The notes: generated from the letters alone by a model not told the origin. 46,192 bases of DNA from Chlorobiaceae bacterium (GCA_013334335.1 JAAXXR010000011.1:1-46192); one strand, 5' to 3'. Shown: positions 1 through 8,243, counted from the first letter of the stretch. Numbers and translations: made by a program.

Positions 1-480
1 GTCAGACGGGGCAAGAATAAGTTTGACGGTATGGGTGTTCTCGCTCACCCCGCCTCCTTCAGCGATAATCTGCACCTTTCCCTCCCGGCTGATCCCGATG
101 TTCAGTGCGATGCATGCCTCTTTCAGGGAAAACTCCGGTGGCGTTCCGGCAGCCTCCTCAACCCCTTTACGGACAGCGCTGACCGCTTCGCACAGTTCGT
201 CGGCAACGGATGCCATCAGTACCGGACCCTCCGCCGGCACAAGGGACAACGAGATCGTCTGGACCTCGCTCCTGGCATATTGGAGCGAGAGCTCGACCGG
301 CACCGGCACCCATGAGAACTTGCCATCCAGGCCTGCCGCCTTTTTGAAGGTCGTCCTGAGTTCGAGATCGACCCGCCTGACCGCAAGCAGCTTGTCAGGA
401 TCTCGATCCTCGGCGTTCCTGATCGCCATCTTTATCTGACGGACGAGGTCGACTATCGCCGTTCCCTGATCGCTGGACAT
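1..480 (-). CDS. Trypco2-like (trypsin-co-occurring domain 2) protein, partial
   Basis: The frame is open from the ATG at 480 to the window edge, so the 3' end is missing; 160 codons are visible. I translated it from the minus strand. It holds two similar units, each a short helix followed by a beta-rich stretch: residues 8-75 (RRVDLELR, then FSWVPVPVEL, then VQTISLSLVP) and about 85-160 (ACIALNIGIS, then ENTHTVKLILAP). The ending THTVKL-L-P and the -LEL- strand are what I know from the trypsin-co-occurring domain 2 family, small beta domains coded beside trypsin- or caspase-like proteases in predicted conflict systems. Three ATG codons lie in a row (486, 483, 480); GGAGG six bases upstream favours 480. 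The stop of the protease gene upstream is only 17 bases away, so the two are probably one operon. The family call is by eye; the biochemical role is unknown. Confidence 0.6.
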   Translation of the reverse strand, partial: MSSDQGTAIVDLVRQIKMAIRNAEDRDPDKLLAVRRVDLELRTTFKKAAGLDGKFSWVPVPVELSLQYARSEVQTISLSLVPAEGPVLMASVADELCEAVSAVRKGVEEAAGTPPEFSLKEACIALNIGISREGKVQIIAEGGGVSENTHTVKLILAPSD

Positions 481-497
481 CATCATCCTCCGGTTGA

Positions 498-1499
498 TTA
501 ACAGACCCTGACCGCCGCAATCCGGATGCCATCGTACAAATTCATCCGAAGGGCATCGACTTTGTTGGAACGCCACAACGGTCCCAGTTTGCGGTTCATT
601 TCATCCACCATGGCATCGCCCAACTTCCCGATGGCCTCTGGACAGAACATGGCCAAGAGCAGCCCCGGGGTCAATCGCGACATGAATGCCGATGTTTCCT
701 GCCATGAAACAAGCCCCGCGCCAACCTCGTTGGCGGCATTTCCCTCAAGCTTTCGGGCGATCAACTGCAACGCCCGCCTGACCGTCTCCGGCGAATCAGC
801 CATGGTGCAGGAGGCCCCGGCCCCGGTAAGCACATCGACCACGCTCTTGTACCACTGCTCCTCCTCCTTGCCACGAGCGAACTGGAACTGCGAGTGGCCC
901 CGCTGGTTATTCCATTCGGCGAGCTGAGGCAACGGCGGCAGGCGTGAAGCGTCGACCCCCGTATCAATGACCCCTACGACCGGCAACCGGATGAACTGAC
1001 TGAATACGCTCCATTGCCCGGACTGCTGTGCACCCAGATCGGAGATGATGAGACGGATGCACGCACGAATGAATGCGGCGATACCGGCAACCTTCGGCGC
1101 GGCGAAGCTGGTACCGGGCGAGAACGCAGGCCAGCGGGGATCAGGATTCGGCAGCTTTGCAGGCATGCCGTAGCTCACCACCGTCGGCCCAGGCTGGCCT
1201 TCGAGGCCGGTGCCTGAAATTGGAAGCAGCCTTTCGTCTGCGTCCACGGCCCCGACAGAGATCACCCAGGGGGCCTTCGCGAGCGATTGCATCTTGCCCG
1301 GGCCAAAATTCCCGGCGGCGACCACGACCGGGATATGGTGATCGTATGCAGATTTAGTGGCCTTCTGCAGTGGATGGTCGGGATTGAATTTCGTACTGTC
1401 AGGGCCAAGGGACAACACCATAACGTCAACGCCCTGTTCGATGCACGAATCGATACCCGAACAGATATGTTCGACCCAGTTCCCGTTGTCTGAACCCAT
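498..1499 (-). CDS. Subtilisin-like (S8) serine protease, N-terminally truncated
   Basis: This 333-residue protein matches the second half of a subtilase. It has the strand GVDVMVLSLG (about 24-33), the oxyanion-hole motif VVVAAGNFGPG (about 58-68) and the catalytic serine motif GTSFAAPKVAG (about 128-138). The normal N-terminal Asp (DTG) and His (HGT) motifs are absent before these. A DTG-like motif, VVGVIDTGVD, appears instead after the serine, near residue 173. The same frame continues upstream for 11 codons of plausible subtilase sequence (YVIAQEGV) before a TGA at 1533-1535, and beyond that stop reads ARHGLTGGS. The start at 1499 has a good GGAGG six bases before it. It is either a truncated, probably inactive gene, or an unusual family that works without the standard layout. 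It leads directly into the trypco2-like gene. Confidence 0.7.
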   Translation of the reverse strand: MGSDNGNWVEHICSGIDSCIEQGVDVMVLSLGPDSTKFNPDHPLQKATKSAYDHHIPVVVAAGNFGPGKMQSLAKAPWVISVGAVDADERLLPISGTGLEGQPGPTVVSYGMPAKLPNPDPRWPAFSPGTSFAAPKVAGIAAFIRACIRLIISDLGAQQSGQWSVFSQFIRLPVVGVIDTGVDASRLPPLPQLAEWNNQRGHSQFQFARGKEEEQWYKSVVDVLTGAGASCTMADSPETVRRALQLIARKLEGNAANEVGAGLVSWQETSAFMSRLTPGLLLAMFCPEAIGKLGDAMVDEMNRKLGPLWRSNKVDALRMNLYDGIRIAAVRVC

Positions 1500-1628
1500 T
1501 ACGCCCTCCTGTGCAATGACATATGTTCGCCTTCATGAACCACCCGTAAGGCCATGGCGGGCGGGGGACGCCATTCACTCCTTCAACAAAAACAGATGCA
1601 GCAGAAGCGAACCAACCCCTTGATGTCC

Positions 1629-2279
1629 TCAGTTCTCCGAATCCTTCAGCACCTCTTCGCCGAGCAGGCCGACCTTTGCGTAGGAGGTCCTGTTGGTCGA
1701 GAAGGGTGAGCGGAGGACGCGGATGGGTCTGGCCTTTGCACTGTCCGCCGCAAGCATGTCGGAATCCGCGTCACCGTAGTAGATCGTCACGCCCTTTGAC
1801 ACGATGGCACTTCTTTTCGGCTTGTCGCAAGTGAACAGGACTTCGGGTTTCGGTATGCTGAAGCTCTGCTTGAGGATCTTCGGCACGATGGAGACTTTGG
1901 AGCTGTCGCGGGCGGTAATGAAGACGATCCTGTCTCCCCGCTTCAGGTGCATCTGGATCAAGGCATTGCCTGAGGCTTTCGGCAGGCTGAAGTTGTCAAA
2001 CCAGCTGTTCATGTCGTTCCAGAACACCGGGGATTTCAGCGGGCTTTCGCCGTATTTGTTCGTACCTCCGGGTCCGTCCTGGTTATTCAGGCCATAATTG
2101 AAGCCGGGGCTTGAGAAGAGAACGGTATCGTCGATGTCGAAGCCGGCGACGACCGGCGTTGCGGGAAGTGATGCCTGGATCTCGGCAAGGGTGACATACC
2201 TGACCGATGGCGCGCTCGTACATGCCGATGCCGCCGTAAGAAGCACAAGGACACACGCGGTTCTGAGGTGTATGATCAT
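1629..2279 (-). CDS. aphA: Class B acid phosphatase (AphA family), exported
   Basis: A HAD-superfamily phosphatase that in known members removes phosphate from nucleotides and other organic esters in the periplasm. Visible motifs: the nucleophile FDIDDTVLFS at about residues 47-56, FITARDSS (motif II), a lysine region around KPKRSAIVSKG, and the metal-binding YYGDADSDM. I chose the ATG at 2279 because it puts a signal peptide at the N-terminus: MIIHLRTACVLVLLTAASAC. The cysteine at residue 20 could be a lipobox, which would make this a lipoprotein rather than a free periplasmic enzyme; E. coli AphA is soluble. An upstream in-frame start at 2381 would bury the signal. The secreted adenosine deaminase gene lies 318 bases upstream on the same strand, suggesting joint use of external nucleotides. 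Confidence 0.87.
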   Translation of the reverse strand: MIIHLRTACVLVLLTAASACTSAPSVRYVTLAEIQASLPATPVVAGFDIDDTVLFSSPGFNYGLNNQDGPGGTNKYGESPLKSPVFWNDMNSWFDNFSLPKASGNALIQMHLKRGDRIVFITARDSSKVSIVPKILKQSFSIPKPEVLFTCDKPKRSAIVSKGVTIYYGDADSDMLAADSAKARPIRVLRSPFSTNRTSYAKVGLLGEEVLKDSEN

Positions 2280-2561
2280 GATTTGCCACTCGTTGTTTTT
2301 GGAGCCCCGTTGTTGCGCGAAGCGCAGTTCAGGGAACGGTACATGACCTGATCGCCTGACCGGACGCGGTTGCATATCCAACTACGGTAGGGTATCGGGC
2401 CACTGGCCTTCGCTTACAGGTCGTGTGACGATGCGGTGGAGGACTCCATGTCAAAGAATATGTACAAAGAATACGTCAATGTCACAAGATATTCGTGCTC
2501 ACGCCACCGGTCCGGAAACGCCGTTCCATGGCAGGATGATCGTGACCTGATGAACAGCAAG

Positions 2562-2585
2562 CCGCCCGGTCGGCTGACCGGGCGG
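2562..2585 (-). terminator. Stem-loop after the adenosine deaminase gene
   Basis: A perfect 10-bp stem (CCGCCCGGTC with GACCGGGCGG) around the loop GGCT starts 11 bases past the stop codon of the minus-strand gene at 2597. No long T run follows on the minus strand, so it may be a weak or Rho-aided terminator. Confidence 0.55.
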
Positions 2586-2596
2586 GCAGGCCAACG

Positions 2597-4087
2597 TTAT
2601 CGCATCCTCGTGTTTCGTGCAGCGGCGAACGCTGCTATCCGCGATTCAAACTCGTCGAACTTTCTCTGGAGCAGCCGGCTGTTCCGGACCTTGTCCTGGT
2701 CGCTCATGAACGAATGGCGGATGCTGTTGCCGACCACCTGCTTGATAAAATCGTAGGAGTATCCATACCGGGTCGCCAAAAGCAGGTACTCGTTGGCGAG
2801 GTTGTTGCGCGAAACACCCGGGTCGTCGGTGGCGATGACCAGCGGCACGCCGTTGCGTACGTAGAGATCGATCGGATGCGCAGCCCCCTTGACCCCGAGA
2901 ATGAATTCATTGCTCGTCAGGCAAACCTCGATCGGAACCTGCTTCTGCCGCAGGTAATCAAGCACCATCGGAGCGTTGTTCTCATACGCGATATCGACCC
3001 CATGACCGACCCGTCCGGCCCCGGCAACAAACAGGGCGTCGGTGATATGGTAGGCCAGCTCTTCGGGCCGGACCATGCCCATCGTCAGCTCCCCGGCATG
3101 CATGGTGGTCTTCACGGCAGGGAATTTCTCCTTAAGGTACCTGAACATCTGCATCTGCACCCTGTAGTCGCTCATGGAGACAGGATTGTTCTCGGCGCTG
3201 ACCACGTTGACCCCGACGACCAGCGCACTGTTCGATGCCTCCTGAAAAGCCGCATACAGGCCGGAAAAAAACTCGGACGGGCTCAGGGTTCTCGACACGT
3301 AGCTCTGATATCTCAGGGTGAATGTCTCGTCATCAACCCCCTCGCTGCAGGTATTGACCAGGTCCCGATAACGTTGAACGCTGTCGTTGGCGCCGGGGTC
3401 CTTCTGGATGAGCACCATGAAATTGTCCAGGCATGACCTGAACTTCCGTTCGTCGCCATATGCGGACCTGATCGCGTTGTCGAATGCAGGATCCGTTTTT
3501 TTGTACCCGGAAGAAACGAGCATCGTCTCGAGATACTGGACATTCTCGATCTTTGCCCGCCGCTTCAGGATACCGATGCCCTCTTTGTAGAACGCCGGAT
3601 AATTCCTGGACAGGATTTTCGAGAAGTAGGCAAAGGTGCCGAAAAACTGCGTATCGGGAGGATCGGTGTCATGTGAATGGTTGAAGTAATCCTTGTCGGA
3701 CCAGCGCGAGAAGAAGGCCGCGAGCGCGCGGTTGTCCTTCCTGAGGTTGTCAACCGAAAGCGTGTCCTTCAGGCTGCCGGTATCTTCGGGACAGATGACG
3801 GTGTAATCGTTCCTGTTGACCCAGCACCCCGCCTTTCTGATCATGTCGAGGTAGGTCTCCGCATAGGTCGCCCCGGAAAAGTGATGATGGATGTCTCCAC
3901 CCTTCGGCATGAGCGACATGAACAGCCGCAGTTCGGCTTCGGACGATTTCGATCCTCCGGAGAGTAGCCGGTCGTAATAGGCTTTCGTCACCGTGCACGC
4001 ATTGGTCGCAGGGGCTTTTGCAGACGAATCGAAAGGAAGAACCGAGAACCACAGAAAGAGCATGAGGCACAACGATTTCTGGAGCAT
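2597..4087 (-). CDS. Secreted adenosine deaminase family protein
   Basis: A 496-residue amidohydrolase of the adenosine deaminase / adenosine deaminase growth factor type, which deaminates adenosine to inosine. The metal-binding motif GGDIHHHFSGA is near residue 63. Further on are the catalytic TMHAGE, RVGHGV, the CLTSNEFIL strand and IATDDPGV, so all zinc ligands and the catalytic Glu and Asp appear intact. It is longer than cytosolic Add (about 330-350) because of an N-terminal insert region (about 80-260), as in secreted members. Residues 1-23 form a signal peptide ending in a DSSAKA cleavage region, so it works outside the cytoplasm. It sits upstream of the exported acid phosphatase on the same strand, separated by a 317-base gap with a hairpin. 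Confidence 0.9.
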   Translation of the reverse strand: MLQKSLCLMLFLWFSVLPFDSSAKAPATNACTVTKAYYDRLLSGGSKSSEAELRLFMSLMPKGGDIHHHFSGATYAETYLDMIRKAGCWVNRNDYTVICPEDTGSLKDTLSVDNLRKDNRALAAFFSRWSDKDYFNHSHDTDPPDTQFFGTFAYFSKILSRNYPAFYKEGIGILKRRAKIENVQYLETMLVSSGYKKTDPAFDNAIRSAYGDERKFRSCLDNFMVLIQKDPGANDSVQRYRDLVNTCSEGVDDETFTLRYQSYVSRTLSPSEFFSGLYAAFQEASNSALVVGVNVVSAENNPVSMSDYRVQMQMFRYLKEKFPAVKTTMHAGELTMGMVRPEELAYHITDALFVAGAGRVGHGVDIAYENNAPMVLDYLRQKQVPIEVCLTSNEFILGVKGAAHPIDLYVRNGVPLVIATDDPGVSRNNLANEYLLLATRYGYSYDFIKQVVGNSIRHSFMSDQDKVRNSRLLQRKFDEFESRIAAFAAARNTRMR

Positions 4088-4686
4088 GGCGTCAACGTTT
4101 TGGGGTTACTGTGGGAACATCTCAGATTGTCAGAACAGAATTGAAACCGCAGCACGGATGCTGGAGCCAACGGCAACGGGATCTATTTTTATCCATGGTA
4201 ATATAGGCATGAACAACACGTCATTTTTACAATAAAACGCAATTGAACGACTCACGCAGTCGCTTTCCGACATCCGGCCCGCGCCGTTTCGATTCGCCGA
4301 GAAAGGCGGCACCCTCTGCATGAACACTGAAATAACGGTCTCGTACACCCCCTGATGCCGCAGATCCGGCAGGCTGGGCTTCAGGTTTGACGGGTGCTGG
4401 TGAAGCGGGAGGAAATACGTATGAAACCCGCCAGTTCACCCTGAAGCTTGAAGTCGGCGGGCTTCCGGCAGCGGCCAACAGAAAGAGGCTCCGCATGTGA
4501 GATTGCAAGCCGGAAGCATGGTTGATGCCGCCGTTTGAACAATCAGACGCTCAAACGCGTATTTGGTCGCCGAGATGGAACCGGAGTGTTGATCTTTGCA
4601 TTATCATAAGCATGGGACCGACCCTACACCGGAAAGATCAGGCATCGAACGCGCCTGTGCCGGAACAACCGAACCGACCTGACCCC
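4088..4686. other. Gap without a convincing gene; possible decayed coding stretch
   Basis: No open frame here looks like a known protein. The plus strand at about 4377-4500 reads in one frame as a coding-like peptide ending ANRKRLRM at a TGA (4498-4500), including the segment YETRQFTLKLEVGG, but no start or upstream domain can be found. It may be the tail of a decayed gene. The rest (4100-4240) is AT-rich and probably carries the promoter of the adenosine deaminase gene. Confidence 0.3.
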
Positions 4687-5418
4687 ATGACACCGTCAAA
4701 AGCCCTGTCGTCCCTCTTGCTGCTGATCGTGTTCGCCGGTTCCTGGATCGATCCGATCTGGCCGGCGGAACAGGCGATGCAAAGTTCGTTGACGGTGGTC
4801 GCATGCGTTGCCCTCTGGCTGCTCGATCGGCACTACCCGCTTCCAGAGAAGGAGTTTTTTCTGATCGTACTGTTTCTCGCGACACACACCATCGCAGCCC
4901 GCTGGCTCTATTCGAACATCCCGTACGACCGTTGGGTGCTATCGCTGACGGGCATCTCCCTCGATCGCCTCATGGGATGGCACAGAAACAACTTTGACCG
5001 GTTCGTGCATTTTCTGTATGGTGTCTGCATCACGCCTGCAATTGTTTCAATCTGCACCACCGTCTATCACCGGCGCCTGCAAACCGGATTCTGCGTCGCC
5101 CTGATCGCCGTCATGGTGACCAGCCTCTGGTACGAATGGTTCGAGTGGCTCCTGGCAATGACGCTCTCCGAAAAAGCCGCGGAAGCTTTCAACGGACAGC
5201 AGGGTGACATCTGGGACCCCCACAAGGACATGCTGCTCGCATCGTTTGGCAGCTCGTTGTGGGCCTTGCGCTTTCTTGTACGGCAGCCTGACGGCTCCTC
5301 ACCCTTCGATCAATCCCCTCTTGACAAGGAAGCGGCGTTCGATGGTGACGAAAAGGAAAATCGCCAGAAAGTGAAGGATGCCGACTACAGCAAGCATGAA
5401 CGCGAGCATGAGCGGTGA
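4687..5418 (+). CDS. DUF2238 (YjdF-like) integral membrane protein
   Basis: About 243 residues with five or six hydrophobic segments. The family hallmark is the pattern YDRW, then NNFDRFVHFLYG, then WYEWFEW, then GQQGDIWDPHKDM, all present in order. This matches DUF2238 membrane proteins, whose function is not established. The start is uncertain: ATG at 4687 directly precedes the first hydrophobic segment (SKALSSLLLLIVFAG), but the frame is open back to 4522 and no clear ribosome site marks either. The C-terminal 40 residues are charged (DEKENRQKVKDADYSKHERE), unlike the family, and lie on top of the 3' end of the convergent gene at 5299-5706. They may be an extension gained by loss of an earlier stop. 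Confidence 0.75.
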   Translation: MTPSKALSSLLLLIVFAGSWIDPIWPAEQAMQSSLTVVACVALWLLDRHYPLPEKEFFLIVLFLATHTIAARWLYSNIPYDRWVLSLTGISLDRLMGWHRNNFDRFVHFLYGVCITPAIVSICTTVYHRRLQTGFCVALIAVMVTSLWYEWFEWLLAMTLSEKAAEAFNGQQGDIWDPHKDMLLASFGSSLWALRFLVRQPDGSSPFDQSPLDKEAAFDGDEKENRQKVKDADYSKHEREHER

Positions 5419-5706
5419 CAGCAGGCGTCCTCCCGGCAAGACAGCCGGCAGCACAGAGAGGAGGAGCTGAATGGCGAGGTCGATCGACAGCATGCCCAGG
5501 ATTGCCTTCGTTTTTTCTTCGCTATTGAAGTAACGACCGTTTTTTTTCGCGAATTGCGTGCTGACAATGGTGATGGCCCCGAACAACATCGCCGCATCCA
5601 GACCGATGAAGTTGCTGACCCGAAGCAGGACGAGCACGAACCATGCCGCGATCATCAGACCGGTATAGACCAGGAAAAAACGGAACAGGAAATTCTGCAG
5701 GTTCAT
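5299..5706 (-). CDS. Small membrane protein, ABZJ_00895-like
   Basis: A 135-residue protein with four hydrophobic segments (about 8-27, 35-50, 70-90, 100-122). Its topology, the sequence after the second segment (STQFAKKNGR) and the basic tail (ERRFLVKRGLIEG) recall the ABZJ_00895 family, whose function is unknown. GGGAGG five bases before the ATG at 5706 supports the start. Its last 120 bases overlap the plus-strand DUF2238 gene. The minus-strand bestrophin-like gene ends 29 bases upstream, so the two may be co-transcribed. Confidence 0.68.
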   Translation of the reverse strand: MNLQNFLFRFFLVYTGLMIAAWFVLVLLRVSNFIGLDAAMLFGAITIVSTQFAKKNGRYFNSEEKTKAILGMLSIDLAIQLLLSVLPAVLPGGRLLSPLMLAFMLAVVGILHFLAIFLFVTIERRFLVKRGLIEG

Positions 5707-5734
5707 CGATGCCTCCCGAATGGAGTTGACTGTC

Positions 5735-6514
5735 TCACTTCATACTTTGCCGGAGGTCGACAAGCACCTTGTCCGCCTTGTCCACCCGAACAACTCCCCG
5801 GCGAGGAAACTCGAGGTCAAGGGTCACAAACACCGTCATCGACAGGATCGCGGTATATGCAAGCGTATGGAACCATTGACGAGTCGTGTTGACGGACATG
5901 TTGTATCCGGCAAGCATTGAGCCGGCAAAACTCAATACGGAAAACAGCAGGAATACGACAAGCGGCGGATGATCTCTCGTCGCGGTCGTCCTGGTGGTCA
6001 TGATGTCGAACATCGTGTTCAACGAATTGAGCACGAGCATGCCTGCATGCTTCGCGACTTCCGGGCGGTTGCAGGCTGTCAGCGCCCTCGTCCAGATCTC
6101 GCCCTGCAACTCCACACTCCGGTCCATGGCTGCGTGAGTGGCCACCACATCCTCGACGTTCCGGTACGTCTCGATACGCGCATCCAGATAGCGGCGAAAA
6201 AGATCTCTCATCCCGGGCTGGACATCCCCCGGAATCAGGTCGATGCGAAGCCAGGCCGTACCGATCGCATTGGCCTCCTCGGTGAGCAGGTGGCGACGAT
6301 GTTCGAACCTCGACATGGCTCCGGAAAAAGAGAACGCGATGATCAGCCCCAACAGACCGTAGACGGCTCCCTCAACCGCCCCGACGCCCTTCGCCAGACC
6401 GTCGGGGTTGCGCCGTAGAGCCACCATGCCGATCCGACGGCCAACTTCAGCGGAAAGCAGCATGCCGAGAAAAAGTACACTCACCAGCAGCAGGACCGAG
6501 TTGGTAAAATCCAT
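5735..6514 (-). CDS. Bestrophin-like (DUF4239-type) membrane protein
   Basis: 259 residues. Hydrophobic segments lie near residues 5-25 and 52-70, then comes a long soluble middle with predicted helices (FEHRRHLLTEEANAIGTAWL), and a pair of membrane segments near 185-235. The ending VTLDLEFPRRGVVRVD is typical of this family, which is distantly related to bestrophin channels; the substrate is unknown. The ATG at 6514 is preceded by AAGGGGAAT, so I prefer it to the in-frame ATG at 6568. It is followed closely by the ABZJ-like gene. Confidence 0.75.
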   Translation of the reverse strand: MDFTNSVLLLVSVLFLGMLLSAEVGRRIGMVALRRNPDGLAKGVGAVEGAVYGLLGLIIAFSFSGAMSRFEHRRHLLTEEANAIGTAWLRIDLIPGDVQPGMRDLFRRYLDARIETYRNVEDVVATHAAMDRSVELQGEIWTRALTACNRPEVAKHAGMLVLNSLNTMFDIMTTRTTATRDHPPLVVFLLFSVLSFAGSMLAGYNMSVNTTRQWFHTLAYTAILSMTVFVTLDLEFPRRGVVRVDKADKVLVDLRQSMK

Positions 6515-6827
6515 ATTCCCCTTGGATTTGAAGTGGGTGAACCGGGTGCGCAACGACGCCGGGGGCACATGGCACCATAAATCAAATGTACATGAAAATC
6601 AATGTCAGGCGGTGTTCCGCACGTCACCGTATGGGCAATTTTTTCCGCTCCCGGTCAAGAAACCGGCTCACCGGCGGGCGTCATCCTGAGTCGTGGCCCT
6701 GACCTTGTGATGTACCGGACTCCCGAACAGGAAGCACTGGAGCGACTGCAATTTTTTTCTCAAGCACGTTGTTGGTGAGCTGGATACCGAAGAACATCAA
6801 GACTGAAAACCTGTAATGAGCGCGCTT
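6515..6827. other. Intergenic region between divergent genes
   Basis: No gene is seen here. The stretch separates the minus-strand bestrophin-like gene from the plus-strand yceI-like gene and should hold both promoters. I could not pick out a convincing -35/-10 pair. Confidence 0.4.
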
Positions 6828-7433
6828 ATGAAAAAACTCATCATCAACCTCATGGTCGCCCTCTCGACCATGGTTTCACCAGCCCTCGTGGCAGCAAGCA
6901 CCTGGTCTATCGATGCGAGTCATTCGACGGTGGCATTCAAAATACGACACCTGATGGTCTCGAATGTCACAGGAGGTTTTAATAAATACACCGGGGTGGT
7001 CGAAATCGACGACAGGGATGTCACGAAATCGAAGGTGAACGTCACCATCGACGCCAACTCCATCAACACGAACGAGCCAAAGCGGGACGAACACCTGCGG
7101 AGCGCCGATTTTTTCGACACCGCCAGATACCCGACCATAACCTTTGCATCGAAAAGATGGGCAGTCGGCACCAACGGCGCCATGAAGGTTACCGGAAACC
7201 TGACGATGCATGGCGTCACCAGGGAAGTTGCCCTGAATGTCGAACCGTTCTCGAATGAGGTCAGGGACCCGTGGGGGCATATCCGGCGCGGAACCTCCGC
7301 CAGCGCGGTCATCAACCGCCAGGATTTCGGGATCAACTGGAACAAGTCGCTGGACGCCGGTGGCGTAACGGTAGGCGACGAGGTGAACGTGATGCTCGAG
7401 ATCGAAATGATCAGGAACCTGCCGGGAAAATAA
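6828..7433 (+). CDS. YceI family periplasmic protein
   Basis: 201 residues from the ATG at 6828. Residues 1-24 are a signal peptide (KKLIINLMVALSTMVSP, cleaved after VAAS). The mature protein has the YceI pattern: WSIDASHSTVAFKIRHLMVS, then DEHLRSADFFD, then GNLTMHGVTREV and a final DFGINWN motif. YceI proteins form a lipocalin-like barrel that binds isoprenoid or amide lipids; the ligand here is unknown. An alternative ATG at 6816 would add four residues before the signal peptide. A strong hairpin follows the stop. The gene looks monocistronic. Confidence 0.92.
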   Translation: MKKLIINLMVALSTMVSPALVAASTWSIDASHSTVAFKIRHLMVSNVTGGFNKYTGVVEIDDRDVTKSKVNVTIDANSINTNEPKRDEHLRSADFFDTARYPTITFASKRWAVGTNGAMKVTGNLTMHGVTREVALNVEPFSNEVRDPWGHIRRGTSASAVINRQDFGINWNKSLDAGGVTVGDEVNVMLEIEMIRNLPGK

Positions 7434-7442
7434 GCGGATGGA

Positions 7443-7483
7443 GGAAGACAGGAGGGCGCAGCTTTTATGCCCTCCTGTCTTCC
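7443..7483. terminator. Hairpin between convergent genes
   Basis: A perfect 15-bp stem (GGAAGACAGGAGGGC at 7443-7457 with its complement at 7469-7483) and an 11-base loop. It lies 9 bases past the yceI stop and 28 bases before the stop of the opposing lipoprotein gene. It likely ends transcription from both sides, although no T run follows. Confidence 0.65.
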
Positions 7484-7511
7484 GGTCGCCTGAAAAAAGA
7501 CCGGTGGCCGC

Positions 7512-8243
7512 TTACTCCCTGCCTCCTGCCGCAGAAGCCTTGTCCATCTCCTCCTGCAGGTTGACATCCTTGATGGTATAACCCGAGGGCACTTCAAATT
7601 TCGAGGCCGGAACAGCAACGTTCTCCTCGATTTGTTTTGCCACCGTCGTGATTGCACCCATTTGGCTCTTCATGGAGATGTTTTTGTACAGGACGCCATA
7701 GACCCTTGATTCTGGCTGATTCTTGTCCAGCGCAATGGAAAACTTCGTACCGGTCACCCCGGCGACGGTTTCGGAGCCCTCTTCGCGATAATCCATGTTC
7801 TTTTTCATCTCGGCAGGGTCGAGCGTGCTCCCCAGAGCCAGGGCCATCTGCCTGAACTCGCGGATATTCGTCCTGGTCGCTTCCCGGCTTGTCTCGTCTT
7901 TTCCGTTGACGCTCTTTTCAACTTCGTAGGAGATGACGTAGTCACCGCTGGTGATGGTCATTTTATGTTCCCGGGATTTCATGCCCATGATATTCGACTC
8001 CGTAACGCTCTCCCTGGCCTCCTTTCTGCCATAATCGTCGAAATAGAGGGTTTCGACGATTTTCACACCCATGGTTTCAGCTGTCTCGTAATGCACGACA
8101 CCTGATTGAAGCTCGTAACGCTTCGGCATGTCGCTCGAAGCGCTTCCGGATGCAGCACCGGGTGCTGCGGAATCCGTCTTTCCGGAACATGCGGAAGTCA
8201 AGACCAGTGCCGAGAACAAAAAGATTCTTGCGGTTTTTTTCAT
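7512..8243 (-). CDS. Hypothetical lipoprotein
   Basis: 243 residues with a lipoprotein signal (MKKTARIFLFSALVLTSAC, lipid-modified Cys at 19), then a Ser/Ala-rich linker (20-38) and a soluble domain. The domain has alternating beta-like stretches (YELQSGVVHYE, VKIVETLYFDDYG, YVISYEV) and ends with FEVPSGYTIKDVNLQ. That ending, a threshold-like statement of residual protein, is reminiscent of DUF4412-type secreted proteins, but the match is loose. It should sit on the periplasmic face of a membrane. The function is unknown. Confidence 0.7.
   Translation of the reverse strand: MKKTARIFLFSALVLTSACSGKTDSAAPGAASGSASSDMPKRYELQSGVVHYETAETMGVKIVETLYFDDYGRKEARESVTESNIMGMKSREHKMTITSGDYVISYEVEKSVNGKDETSREATRTNIREFRQMALALGSTLDPAEMKKNMDYREEGSETVAGVTGTKFSIALDKNQPESRVYGVLYKNISMKSQMGAITTVAKQIEENVAVPASKFEVPSGYTIKDVNLQEEMDKASAAGGRE

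Noticed and set aside
23-439. Plus-strand frames at the left edge
   Set aside because: They oppose the trypco2-like frame, which has a ribosome site, a domain-like repeat and a coupled neighbour.
4227-4508. 93-codon minus-strand frame in the gap after the deaminase
   Set aside because: No ribosome site, and the opposite strand reads more protein-like at 4377-4500. Neither is convincing as an intact gene.
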